From: Epiperipatus broadwayi | Lineage: Eukaryota > Onychophora > Udeonychophora > Euonychophora > Peripatidae | Reading direction: 5' to 3' | Length of the DNA: 64,000 bases | Assembly (NCBI GenBank): GCA_028023455.1 | Contig: JAQFVV010006245.1 | Span: 5,945,276 to 6,009,275, forward strand | Shown: positions 21,935-33,409 of the stretch, one piece after another | Layout of the letters: every line of letters begins with the position of its first letter | How positions within the stretch are numbered: the first letter of the stretch is position 1 | Notes under the pieces: generated by a model | The model's input: only the letters and a program-made list of their open reading frames with translations | The model's database searches: none | Told to the model about the DNA's origin: nothing | Made by a program: the position numbers and the translations under genes

Positions 21935-23472
21935 ATGGTACTAGTATAAATACTGAACCCTACCACTGGATGGCATTGTTTTTCACACAACGCACATCAA
22001 TATACCGTTTTAGCAGCCTAACTTATGGCTAACACTACAACAGGGTTGTTTAGAGCCGTAACAGGATGCCTAGAGGGTGATGTATCCTACAATTATGTAA
22101 CAAAATACTACACCCATTGAATTGTGACAATATTCCTCAAGCGAGCACAATTCAACTCTCGCTCCAGTCTGATTTGATGGTGGCTGTATTTGAAGGATGT
22201 GAAACTATCAAAAAATTTCATTGTGGAAAAATTTTGAGAAAGCGTAGTGAATTTAGTATTACATATTAAGAATTACTAGGCCATCACGCATGCTTCCCTA
22301 TGATTTTGAACCGCACCCAACCTGAAAAGGTTAGGGTTTTCAGCAGAGTTCTACTGAGTTCACATGCAAATGCACGTTTACATGTGAATCCGTGCGAGAA
22401 CAGTAAAATGTTGGCGGAAAGTGTTCAAAATTGGTTGAAGGGGAGTGAATTGCCAGCCACAGAAGTTGACACTGCTTTTCCAGAAAGAGAACATTCTGCC
22501 AGATGCGAAGCTATGCGTTTGCAGGACGAGCATGGTTTTAGTCAACTACAGGATCTGGGGAATTGAGCATACCTGGGGTCTGCATAAGGAAGTTGGTTGG
22601 ACGGCTCCAAAATCCCGTTACTTACAGCTTTGAGTCTCATCTCCTATTGGAGTCAAACAAACCGTAACTCCTCGCCCCGCTAAAAAACGTTTTTTTAAAA
22701 ACGAACTGTTTAAGGCTTTTTGGAAAAGGCAAAAAATAAAGAAAGAACTTTTTGCTATCATATAAAGGTTTCGGTAGTGCAAATATTTAAAAAAAAAAAA
22801 CCCATAATGAGAAAATAAAAGACGATAATTAAAAATCAAACCAATCCCCCTCCACCCTCTAAAAACCAACTATTGGTTTATTAAAAATGAATTAGAGTTG
22901 GTTTATTAAAAATGAATTGATTAATAAGGCTTTCCAAAAAAAAAAAAAACAACTCAAAATCAATAAAAAGTCGATAGAAAAAAGTCGATAATTTAAAAGC
23001 AAACCAACCTCCTCCAATAATTTGTATATTTTATTAATCTATCTCTTTATATGTATTATATATTCGAACACATTTAAAATTAATATGCGAAGTTTCCAGT
23101 ACATCGGCAAAAGATACTAAAAGTTGAGAATTAAAATTCAAACCATTCCCCTCCACCCTTTAAAAACCAACTATTGGTTTATTAATTAAAACTGAATTGT
23201 ATAAGGCTTTAAAAAAGCTCAAAATCCAAAAAAAGGTGATTATTTAAAAGCAAACCAAACCCCCTCTACCATATAAAAATAAAGTGTTTGTTTACTAAAA
23301 ATGCAAAACAAAAAAATAATATGAGTTTTATGTATAGAAAGTGGGGGGAAAAAATTTTTTTTTACCGTAGTATTCTGTAAAGAATCCGACGGCCCATGAA
23401 TCAGTATATTGATATGCATTGGGTGAAAAAGAGCGCCATCAAACAGTAGGGTTCAGTATTCATACTATTACC
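21935..23472. mobile_element. DNA transposon with ~75-bp TIRs nested in gypsy pol
   Basis: The left end GGTACTAGTATAAATACTGA and the right end (reverse complement) GGTAATAGTATGAATACTGA are matching terminal inverted repeats that continue for about 75 bases with some differences, including ACTGAACCCTAC and CATCAATATAC. A direct repeat TTTAAAA (21928-21934 and 23473-23479) brackets it, and the gypsy frame continues after it. The 1538-bp interior is much less AT-rich at 22030-22620. A TTAA or longer A/T duplication would suit piggyBac-like or related groups, but no transposase was recognised. Frames of 62-88 codons at 22300-22633 have no known relative to me. Confidence 0.85.
22690..23330. repeat. 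Degenerate internal repeats of the nested transposon
   Basis: A module containing CTCCACCCTCTAAAAACCAA, CTATTGGTTTATTAAAAATG and AATAAGGCTTTCC recurs three to four times (about 22840, 22990, 23140 and 23260) with divergence. It may be sub-terminal binding sites or diverged tandem duplication. Confidence 0.6.
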
Positions 23473-24420
23473 TTTAAAACTTTTACACAAAGGGCATCCA
23501 GGCATAATATGTGCAAAAGCTTTAGCATGTGACTATGTCTGGTGATGGAAATTAATGCAGATATTTAAAACTATGTTAAATGTTGCTCAGTGTATAACCA
23601 ATGAAATTTTTGCTCCTGACACAATGCAACAAAAGCATGGGAGAAGTGCATATTGATCATGCTAGTCCTGCCAATGGAAAAATTTTATTGATAATAACTG
23701 ATGCTTTTTCAAAATGGATTGAATGCCACAGTGAAAAATACTAGTGCCCAAGAAACAGTTAAGTGTTTGAAGACGGTTTACTTGATACATGGGTTTCTGG
23801 AAATGGTAGTATCTGATAATAGTGCAAGTTTTACCGGAAAGAATTAACCCCAGTTTTTTGGTACCTAGGGATACATGATATGTGTGCATATCCATATTAC
23901 CTGGAGTCAAATGGATTAGCTGAGAATGCAGTATAGCAAGTTAAGCAAAGTTTAAAAAAAATTTAATAATGTAGAAATGCAAGATGCCTTACAAACATTG
24001 AATGCCATCTATAGCAACTGGTAAATCATTGTAAGAGTTAATGTGCAAGTGTAAACTAAGCATTAAATTGTCAATGTTGTGTCCCAATGCACAAATGAAT
24101 GTTCAAAGTACGAATCCATATAAGATGTTTGGAATTGGTAAGCCTGTATGGGTGAGGGATATAATATGAAAAAAATGGATCAGTGGAATTATAGACAAAA
24201 ATAATATCAAATCAAATATATGTGATTAATGGATTAGATGGGTTATGATACAGATGTAATGTGAAGCATATGAGAAAAAGAGCCAGAGGTTTACAAAATG
24301 CAAGAGATGCAGAGTAATGAAAGAAGCACCATGGGAGAAAAAAATAGAGGAAAAGCAGTTAACTGAGAAAGAAACTGAAGAATTTTCAGAGGTACTTCAA
24401 TAAAAACCTGAGAAAAATAA
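23473..24420 (+). pseudogene. gypsy integrase remnant
   Basis: It resumes pol after the nested transposon with LLHKGHPG, the start of the HHCC zinc domain. All three catalytic acidic residues of the DDE core can be located: HIDHASP/LIITDAFSKWIE (about 23650-23725), VVSDNSASFTG (about 23805-23840) and SNGLAENAV (about 23905-23930). A GPY/F-like segment (FGIGKPVWVRDI) follows near 24130-24170. Numerous stops and shifts break the frame. Known: integrase inserts the element's cDNA into nuclear DNA. Confidence 0.85.
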
Positions 24421-24502
24421 ATTGCCCAGACCAGTCTGCATTAAACAAAAACTGGAAAGATAGAATGATTACTTGTAGCAAGAATAATAGTAACTTCTGA
24501 AG

Positions 24503-24516
24503 TGAGGGGAGGAAGA
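24503..24516 (+). promoter_or_regulatory. Polypurine tract
   Basis: TGAGGGGAGGAAGA immediately precedes the 3' LTR, the position of the plus-strand primer in LTR elements. Confidence 0.8.
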
Positions 24517-24517
24517 A

Positions 24518-25337
24518 TAGTATTTATACACTAAATAAGTAATTAAATTTAAATAATTGCAAAATATTCCAGAAGTATAATTAACAAAAAATTAAGAAAT
24601 AAATTAATTGTATAATATAAAGAAAACTAAAGTAAAAGAATTTATGAAATTGACTGACAACAGAGATAAGTAAAAATATTTGTGGAATGAGAAATATTAA
24701 AAACAGAGTAGTTTCATAATTAGAAAGTTTTGTTAGACTTATTGAAAGGTATGAAAGAGCAAAATGGAGACCTGATTAGAGAAAAGATAAAACAACCTAA
24801 AATAGATATCTGGAAAATGACACTAATTACATTCAAGAGTAAGAAATTTAATCAAATAGCAAAATCAGATAAGGAAAAAAAACTGCAGACCATATAAACT
24901 TGGACATTGCAGAAGTTAAGTGCTTTTAACTTCTCTGCTATTGTGATTTGGTGTCTAGTATCTGGTCTCACCTGTAGCAAGTTGTCATGTACCAGCAAGG
25001 GAGAAAACCCAGAGAGTTGGAAACCTGGCTAGTTTTAAAACAGATCATCCTGATCTTTTGTTTTGTAAGCCTAAAGGGCTATCAGGGTTTAACATCCGGG
25101 AAACTTGGTAAAGTATTTAGCAAAGATTGAAAGAGCTGTGACAGAATGAAAGACTGTGAATGCAGAAAATATATTTAAGAGTGACTTTTAAATTAGTTAG
25201 AACTTTGGGGAGAACATGGGGTAAGTGTAAATAATTAAATATTGATATATTTGAAGAAGTCAATAAATATCATTTTTCTAAGATAGTTTCGTATATTTTT
25301 TGAGTATGTTTCTTAGACAAATTGTTGGAAAATACAT
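24518..25337 (+). repeat. 3' LTR of the gypsy element
   Basis: The copy of about 820 bp aligns to the split 5' LTR along its whole length with many substitutions and small indels. It is uninterrupted and therefore defines the empty site of the transposon in the 5' LTR. Confidence 0.9.
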
Positions 25338-26330
25338 TAAGTTGCTGATCATATATATATACGTGTGAGTGTACATTATACATACTGTATATCCCAGAGA
25401 ACGAAAATTAAAAATATAGAAATTTTACTTTTTTTATTAATTTCTAATTATTACTTTTTATATTTTATTTATCACAGGTGTTGAAATTGATGATAAAAGG
25501 AGGTGGGAGATACTTTTATCTCATTAAACGATTATTCTTTTATAATTAATTTTATTTTGGGCTAGACTTAATAAAATATAACAATGCAAATAAAAACAAA
25601 ACATGGTTAAGAATAAGTCAAAAGCTGGGTGTCAACCATTTGCAATATTCTTTAAAGTGTTTTTGAATAAAAAAGGCAGTTAAGTGCAATTCAAAATGCC
25701 ATTCCAGTCAACCTTGTAGCAACAAATAATTCAGTACTGGTCTTTTTCTCTCTGTGTAGAAAAATCCCATATATTATATTTTGTATTTCTTACATTTTCA
25801 CATGTATCTTTTCACTAAAAGCCCTTATCATACTTTGTGGAAAACTATTTGTCATTCTTTATAATGTCTACATTTATTCTATGCAATGTTTAAGGAAACA
25901 ATGTAAAAAATAAAAATAAAATTTCATACTTTATCCAATGCCCATACAATGCTTGCACATCCTTCCTTTCAAAAATGGGACATTTTTTACTAAATCGTTA
26001 AAATCCACTCCTTTCTTGATATTTTTATGTTGTCATTATTAAAAGACAACTTTAAATATATATGTAAATATAAAATCCATAAGATAAGATTTTTATAACT
26101 TTAAGAAATAAAAAGTGGATATTAATGATTCAATAAGAAATAATTTTTTGTAAAAAATGTAAAGCATGTTGATAGACATATGGTCTCTCTAGGTTATTTT
26201 TAAAAAATTAGTGATGAAAATGTAAGATTATCCTACAAATGAATACAGATTTTCTAATTCCTAGAATACTTCAGAGAAAAATGAATCAAACATTGCAAAT
26301 AAATATCTGTTCTTGAAAGTCAAATTCATC
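25338..26330. other. AT-rich spacer
   Basis: No gene or element is recognised. It ends in a short CA run (about 26327-26340) next to the LINE remnant. Confidence 0.4.
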
Positions 26331-26399
26331 ACACACACACCCCCCAACCGATATGTAAATAAATGCCTAAATTGATAGTTTTGTTGTAAAAAAGGTAAC

Positions 26400-28560
26400 A
26401 GACCTAAAGTGTTCCCTGTTTAAATTCCCAATAAATGCCTTATATGACCTAATCAAAAGAGCAAATATTTCCGACGAAATACATAGGATCTCTACACATC
26501 CAAATGACCGCTATATAGCAGTCGAATTCAAGACCTGGGCTAGCAGGAATAACTTTAAAAACCAAATTTAAAGTATTGGCAAGATCATAGTACCTGTAAA
26601 TATAAAAAGATCATCTGCTCTGAATGGGTCAATAAAAAATTGCATAATAGGTATCAATGAATCCTATTTACAAGAGATATTGGAACCATTTGGCAAGATG
26701 ACTAGTTTCACCTACCTTCCAATTGACAAAATATTTAATACCATTCTGTCGAATACAGTTACATTTAGACTGCTCCTGAAAAAAGGAATAGTGCCAACAG
26801 ACATTCCGACACTGTTGTTGGCTAGAAGCTCTCCCCTGATACTTTCTTTTGCAGGAGTTAGGCCACAGTGCTTCTACTGTGGCCAAATAACACACCTGAT
26901 CAAGAAGTGTATGAATTGAATATGTACATCTTGTAGTCAAAAAAAGGTCGCACTCATAGATGTAGGCAACAACAGACTTTCCATACAGCTCTGGAGGTGC
27001 AACATACTTCACAACAACTGAGTGCACAATGTAGAACTGCAGGATGAATTTAACATAAAGCAAACAAATAAAAAATCTAAAAGTATCCTAATATATGAAA
27101 CCAACTGTCCCTCCTTAATAAATGTTCATCAGGATAACAAGCTAACAAGCATAACACATCACATAACAATGGTCACAAAAACCAAAACAGTAATCAAAGC
27201 CCGTTGGAATCAAAATCAAAAGATTCCTCCAATAATAAACCTAAAAATTTCTATAAAGGCCTAAGTATGGTCTCAGCCACAGCATCTGGTAATAAGGCTG
27301 GTACAAACAATAAAGACCAAAATCAAATCAACTTAAAAAAAAAAAAAAGATGGAAATACCTAAATCTAACTCCATACAAGGTAAATATAACATCTCACCA
27401 AGGTCTGGTGCCACACTGATAGCAGAGACTAATGAAAGCAACACTCTTTATCTAACACCACCTATAGATGCTCCCTTTCCTGGTCTGCAGATGAGATGGA
27501 GACATGCATTACTCCCAGCGCCAGAAATAAAAGAAAACCAAAGGTTGTATCCCATTCTAGCTCAGCAGAGGAGGAGATGGTATTCCCACCGAGGCATAAG
27601 TCCAAACCCACAATATCAAACATAACTAACAATAAGCATAAATGAGCTACAGAAAAGAAATGCAAGATCCATCTCCCATCTGAACCGGTAACTGGTTATT
27701 CTACCAATATTTTGCCTGCGGATCTCCCCACTTTGGATTTAAACATCCCTCCAAACATCCACATGGAAATTAATCCCCCAAAAAGGAGAGACTTCTGATA
27801 CTTCAAGAAAACTGCCTGTGGTGGAATCCAGTGGGCCATCTTACAATGGATAACAATAGATGTTTAATCTCTGCTGTCAATGTCTGAGGAATTAACTCCT
27901 TCGGTCATATCAATGCCATCAGGCATTTCTTTAAACAAAACTTACCGCCTTTGTTGTTCATAGGGGAAATGAAATTTCACCTAAACTCAAACTACTTCAT
28001 AAAATCAGAACTTAAAGTGGGATTTACCCATTTATCTACAGGTCATGCGGCTAGGGGGGGGGAGTTGGGGTAATAATAAACATTCTTCTGGTCCCAATCT
28101 CCCTCAGAATAATTTATCTAGACCACAATCTAATCGCCATTGAATTGACCTTCTCCTTGAACACTTTCAACATGATATATATCTGTAGTCCCAATGTTCA
28201 TGCAGCACTGCTTAAGAAGCCTATAATGCAACATGTCGGACCCTGCTAGAGAGGCAACAATCCCACACTACATGAATACCAGTTCTGATATGTCAGCATT
28301 ATAAAGCCAATCTCAAAGGGGTGGACAATACCAACAGAATGGAATGGTACTTACTCATACATTAACCTGTTAGTGTGGTTAATGGCTCTGCCATCCATCT
28401 ATCAGCCCTAGGACACCCACATTACCAAGCCAGCTTTGATGGAAGAAGCCAATACCAGCAATGGAATTGAGCCAACATTAACAAAGTGTATTATAATATT
28501 CAATTGTACAAATTTTGTTATGTCAATAAAATATATTTTAAAATAAAAAGGTAAGAAAAA
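26400..28560 (+). pseudogene. LINE remnant: ORF1 zinc knuckle and endonuclease
   Basis: ORF1 part: at about 26640-26917 an open run contains ILEPFGKMTSFTYLP and ends in the knuckle CFYCGQITHLIKKC (CX2CX4HX4C), typical of nucleic-acid-binding ORF1 proteins of jockey-like LINEs. A second, damaged knuckle follows. ORF2 part: at about 27865-28130 the N-terminal endonuclease can be read with shifts (NSFGHINAIRHFFKQNLPP, GEMKFHLNSNYF, GVIINILL). No reverse transcriptase follows. The segment ends in an A-rich tail near 28540, so the RT was deleted or the 3' end replaced. Known: the endonuclease nicks target DNA to prime reverse transcription. Confidence 0.75.
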
Positions 28561-30990
28561 CCTAACCAATCAATTTAAAACTATAATGATAATTAAAACC
28601 CAAACTACACATTAAGCAATTCCTAGATGGGTTCACTTAAAAAATAATATTCTGATTTTTGATTACAAGCATTTAAATCTTTTAATAAAATAAAGCAGTT
28701 GTTATATATGTTATTTACTATCCTTCACTGACTTACTATTAAAGATTTGTAATTAGTTATTAATAAAGTCAACATATGGTTTAGGCTTCATGTATTTTAT
28801 ACCAAATAAATTTTTTCAATTATTCTATAGCCTTACCATGGCTTATTGTAGTGGTATAATAGCAAACTCTGGAAATCAAGATCCATGAATCACAGCTCTA
28901 CACCATCACTTCAGGTGGTAGAATTTATGAATTCCCAAGCAATAAATCATTTGATTATTTTTATATTTTAAACATAAAAATGATTTATACTTGGTGCATT
29001 ATATAAATATACTATAGATAAATAAGATTTTACCAGTTTTTGCAACAAGCAAACTGTAAAAACATAATATTTTATTACCAGACTACTTTTATGCTTAAGA
29101 AAAGTTTCACGCTATAGCTTTAAAAAGTCTTTAGTTTGAGTTCCAATCCTGGATGATAGTAAAATTATTCAGATAGCTAAAAATTTCAAAATAAATTCAA
29201 AACTAAACTATAGCCAATCCTGACAGCTATCAATACAGATAAAAAAATAAAGCATTTATATAATAATTTTTAACAGAAAGATTAGATAAAATTAAAAAAC
29301 TATAAAAACGTTTATCAAAAAGCTGGTGACCATTCTGGCAAATATAATCTGTAGTATTTCTCAACCTTTTTAAAATATACTACAAAGGGTTTGAGCTATT
29401 TAAACCTACTACTACCTTACTTTAAATCAAATAAAAATAATATAACATTTTAAAAAAGTTTATCTTTAATTTTTGAATTAATTAGGCTAAAGTATAAAAA
29501 AAAATATTAAAAAAAATCTATGAATTTTTATGTATAGATAGTCTAATTTATTTTTTGAGATAAAATTCATAATTCTATAACTGCCTAGTTTCTTGAACTT
29601 TTCAGATTAAAAAAAATTATGGAATATGAATAAAATCACTCAAATAAGAGGAAAGACTTAAGTATTTGTATAGTTAATGTTTTAAAAAGATTTTTAATTC
29701 ACAAAACTTAAATAATTTTAAATGAAATAAAATTGAATATAATTTATAAGAGCATTTTACTTTGAAAAGCTGAATTAAAAAATTACACTAAATAAAATTT
29801 TAAAAAAATTAAAGGAAAAATGAAGAATTTCATTATTCACATTTACTTGATTATGAAAACAAAATTGCATTGCACATATGGAAGAATATGAAAATTATTC
29901 TCTTTAGTGTGTTGTTTTACAAATTATAGTCTTTGATTATACATATTGATATAAGTGATTACATATTAGATAATTCATCAGTTTTCCTATTGATACTTGT
30001 TTTTAGAATAAATGTTAAGTGTAGAATTGCAAACTTTTGTGTTGGAATCAATAATGAATAAAATAAATTGGATTTTTTAAAAAATAATTTAAAAAAAAAA
30101 AAGAATTTCTTCTCTGAGTAAATTATAATCTGAACATAAATTTGCTACAACATGAGAGATGTAAAAGTGACTTAATATTCTCAGAAGATTCATTAACATT
30201 ATTTTAATATTGATATTTTTTCCGAGGTCAAACATTTAATGTAAAATTACAGCTTTACTGCTTTTGATATTTGATACACAGTAAAAAAATCAATAAAATA
30301 GTCTTTATTTTTTAACAATTTAACATTTTTATAAATGAGTTTAATTATGTTATAGCCTATTCATAAGTTTATTCATCATAAAACTAGTTATGATGATTCA
30401 CTGTTATTTTTTATAGTGACATTTCTTTTGAGATTAAACATTTGCAGAATTGCAAGTTCTTTGGTTTTATTGGTCGGCATAGTTGGGAATCAGTATATAT
30501 TATAGATATTCACATAGTTAATAAATAAATGTTTTGAGCTTTTTTTTTTTTTTTTAACAATTAAACTATTTCATTATTGAGTGCCCTTTAGAAATTATAA
30601 TTTTTTCTTTATTTTTTGCAAAACCATTACAATTTTTCAAAAATCTAATTCTTTCTTTTAATATTTAGGATATATGTAAATGCTTCATAGAAATAACATC
30701 CTCAAAACTAATCATCATATTTAAAAGACAATTGTCTTTATGCATTTTAATATTCACAATTAATCTTGACAATATAGTCCTAGACGAAAACACACAAATA
30801 TTGCTTCCTCTCATATAACTTAAAGATATTACTTGGAACATATTTAATGAAAAAAAATCTTGTTATTCTTTATATTATATAATTATTCAAGTTATTAAAC
30901 TTTAGCAAAGAAATTTATGATAATGTTTAGTTCAAAATTATTTAATAAAACAATAAATTTCCTTCTAATTAATATGTAAACTTTTTTAAA
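28561..30990. other. AT-rich DNA without recognised features
   Basis: Long low-complexity stretch with homopolymers. No frame, palindrome or known motif could be supported. Confidence 0.4.
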
Positions 30991-30994
30991 AAAC

Positions 30995-31160
30995 TCATCC
31001 CTTTTCAACTAAATCAAAATGTGTTTTGTTTAAACCAATTTGTAGAATTCTAGCTGATTTATCATATAATTTATCTTTATATTCTCTTTCATAAGCAACT
31101 TCTAATTCAATTAAAACTTCCAAATAAGAATCAGATCATTCTCTCTCAACATATCTTGGC
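30995..31160 (-). other. Coding-looking stretch ending in a stop, unassigned
   Basis: On the minus strand the frame reads PRYVERE, one TGA, then SDSYLEVLIELEVAYEREY, KDKLYDKSARILQIGLNK and THFDLVEKG before TGA at 30995-30997. Charged, helical composition is unlike translated AT-rich noise. It could be a terminal exon with a disabling stop, a retroelement fragment or a processed remnant. I do not recognise the family and see no acceptor. Confidence 0.35.
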
Positions 31161-32218
31161 CCATAAATAAAAAATTAATATGAGAATGCCATTTTTAAAC
31201 TTAATAGACAAAATTGAGTATAGATATAATAGATGCTCTATATTACAGTTTCTGATTTCATACCATATGAAGCCATCAAGCCGTATTGAAAATAATAATT
31301 GATAAATTAACATTTTCAAAATATGATTAAATGAAAATATATGAGCCAAAGTATGAATCAAAAATATATATTTATCTGTCTTCTTTCATGTGTTGATATA
31401 GATGTCGCTGTATGTGCTTTAAATCGTGGAGACATTGAAAAGGGCAAAAAAACATAATTTGCCGAAAAAGGCTTTTATATAATAATTTTATAATTTGTAA
31501 TCTTTGTTGCTTGTATATATGTATTTTTAAACATATTTGACTATTGTATATTGTACATAGAAATGGTAAGTAATGCAAGAAAACATTCTTATTTGACATT
31601 GTGAGATTTTTTTTTTCAGCAGTAACATGCAGTGTCTAATAGTCAACATCTCTGAAAATATTTGTCCAATTGATTTTCATTATTTATATATTTTATTATT
31701 ATTATTATGAAAATTAAACAATATCAATATTTATGTATTTTAAAATATTTGCCCAAATGAATTGCTTTGCCTTTTTTTTAATTAAAAATTTAATAAATAG
31801 TTACAACTCATTAGCTGATTAACATTAAAAAATCAAAATAATATTCATAATTTATGTTTTATTAATATTGAAAAATCAAATAATGTTCAACATTTATGTT
31901 TTTTTATTATTATAAAGAAATACATAAAATTTTATAACTATGTTGACAACACTCTAGTCTCACATTTTATGAAAATATGAGAAATGCTAAATTTATTGAT
32001 TAGTAATTTCAGTGTGGTTTTGGTGGCTCCACATGGTATCTAAAATCAGAAACTGTAATGTAAAGCAAGTTCTATATTAGCACCCAAAATTGTAATTAAG
32101 TAAAAAATTTGAATCTTTCTGTTTAACTGATAAAAATTCCACTTCAAATTTGTTCTGAAACTTTTTCTTTAATATGCCATCTAGCTTATTAAAATAATGA
32201 TTTTTTTCTTCTAGACGT

Positions 32219-32227
32219 ACTAAGTTC
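32219..32227. repeat. 9-bp target-site duplication (left)
   Basis: ACTAAGTTC, repeated at 32729-32737, brackets the fold-back element between them. Confidence 0.6.
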
Positions 32228-32728
32228 TTTGTCTGAAAGTTTGTGATGATGGTATATTAGATGTGATAACATGTTGGACTATTTCCATCAATTATCAGTA
32301 AATGTGAATGTAGAAAATTTTAAACTTTATTTAAACTTTTCAAATACAAACAACTTGTTAATAATAACACACAAATTGACAACACAGTTTAGTAATTACA
32401 CAGCATTTCAAGTAATATTATTCTTCACTCTTCTTCGGGTGTTTCTGCTCTTACCAATGATAGTATTAGCATAGGAGTTGAACTCCTACCTTTAAATTCT
32501 CGAAAATCAAATTTAAGACAACTGCTCTAACTAGCTGACCAGTAACACCTACAGAAGAGTGAAGAATAACACTGGTCAAAACATTGTGTAATTATTAACC
32601 TGTGTTGCCTATTTGTGTATTATTACTAATAAATTGTTTATATTTGAAAAGTTTAAATAAAGTTTACAATTTTGTATACATTCCACATTTACTGATAGAT
32701 GACGGAAATACTCTAACATATATTTACA
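32228..32728. mobile_element. Fold-back element, copy 1 (501 bp), with tRNA-like loop
   Basis: Arms of roughly 190 bases (for example GTTGGACTATTTCCATC, TTTAAACTTTATTTAAAC and ACTCTTCTTCGGGTG) are inverted copies around a central non-palindromic loop of about 95 bases. The left end carries an extra unique tail TTTGTCTGAAAGTTTG that is found, inverted, at the right end of copy 2 (43093-43576). It is flanked by a 9-bp direct repeat. The loop is tRNA-like. No protein coding potential. It shares insertion hallmarks with the hammerhead-bearing palindromes, but an intact ribozyme core is not present. Confidence 0.75.
32469..32548 (-). ncRNA. tRNA-like sequence in the fold-back loop
   Basis: Minus-strand sequence has GGTCAGCTAGTTAGAGC (D-arm/A-box-like), TCTTAAATT at anticodon distance and GGAGTTCAACTCC (T-arm/B-box-like, with a pairable GGAG/CTCC stem). 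The spacing suggests a class II tRNA with long variable arm, possibly Leu with UAA, or a tRNA-derived SINE head. Acceptor stem pairing is poor, so it is not a functional tRNA. Promoter function is an inference. Confidence 0.5.
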
Positions 32729-33165
32729 ACTAAGTTCCCTGCATTAAATTTATCATATAATAAAAAAGCAACATTCAACTTTCTTTTAATGTTCTGCACA
32801 ATACAAATCCTTTTTTGCTGCTCAACATTAAAATTACATTCTCACACAGACTTATTGATTTAAATATCACAGCAATTTGGAAATATAACATAATTAAAAC
32901 ATTTCTTTAAAAAATCCAACTTAGCAAACAGGGTTATAATATTTCTTCATATAGTATATGCTATCTTAATATGCCAGCTTTTATTGTCAATTTTATTATC
33001 TATAGAATAAATTAAACCTCTATTATTATTATATATAACAAAGATGGTAAGTTTTTTGGTAATAAGAGTATCAACTAATACTTTTACATTTTTGACTGTT
33101 CACAAGCTGCAGATTACCAAATGACAAAAGACTTTTCACCAACCAAATATAATTGTAGAATCTAC

Positions 33166-33181
33166 ATTAACAATTCTTTTA
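33166..33181. repeat. 16-bp target-site duplication (left)
   Basis: ATTAACAATTCTTTTA, repeated exactly at 33392-33407, brackets the small hairpin insertion. Confidence 0.8.
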
Positions 33182-33391
33182 TCTTTCTTATTGCATTGCC
33201 AAATTCATATAATATTAATACTATCTATATTCTTTATTACTTTTTTGCAATGCTTTTTTACAGACAGTTTTGATTGCCCAGCAATCTTCTTCAGAAATGG
33301 AAATATAAGTAGAAGTTCTGAAGAAGGTTGCTGGGCAATCGAAATTGTCTGTAAAAAAGCATTGCAAAAAGTAATAAAGAATATAGATGGT
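33182..33391. mobile_element. Hairpin insertion (210 bp) with hammerhead-like core
   Basis: Arms of about 80 bases (33216-33295 and 33315-33391; shared GATTGCCCAGCAATC and TTTTTTGCAATGC) with a loop of about 20 bases form a near-perfect hairpin. The left end has an extra unpaired tail. A 16-bp direct repeat flanks it. The right arm contains on the plus strand CUGAAGA (33318-33324), a 6-bp stem II (GGUUGC/GCAAUC), GAAA and GUC, matching the CUGANGA...GAAA core of hammerheads, but stem I partners are absent because the inversion point lies there. Frames of 60-90 codons here arise from the palindrome. Confidence 0.65.
33318..33349 (+). ncRNA. Truncated hammerhead-like core
   Basis: CUGAAGA, stem II GGUUGC/GCAAUC with loop UGG, GAAA and UUGUC occur in correct order. 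No complementary strand for stem I is found upstream, so this cannot cleave as it stands. Confidence 0.45.
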
Positions 33392-33409
33392 ATTAACAAT
33401 TCTTTTAAA

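Larger units (their letters stand above)
17210..25337 (+). mobile_element. Ty3/gypsy LTR retrotransposon, complete but dead
   Basis: The two LTRs of about 820 bp (the 5' one split by an insertion) enclose, in the normal gypsy order, a tRNA-Ser-type primer-binding site, Gag with two zinc knuckles, reverse transcriptase, RNase H, integrase with a GPY/F-like tail, and a polypurine tract. There are many stops and shifts throughout, the RT active site is altered, and LTRs differ at many positions, so the insertion is old. It has itself been hit twice by DNA transposons (17250-18391 and 21935-23472). No clear flanking target duplication was seen. Confidence 0.9.

Noticed and set aside
26668-27063. 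131-codon minus frame
   Set aside because: It is the antisense shadow of the LINE ORF1 zinc-knuckle region, which reads convincingly on the plus strand.
32228-32728. Full hammerhead ribozyme in the fold-back copies
   Set aside because: The GAAA...GUC half is present in some arms but CUGANGA is altered in every copy and stems I and II do not pair; not supported.
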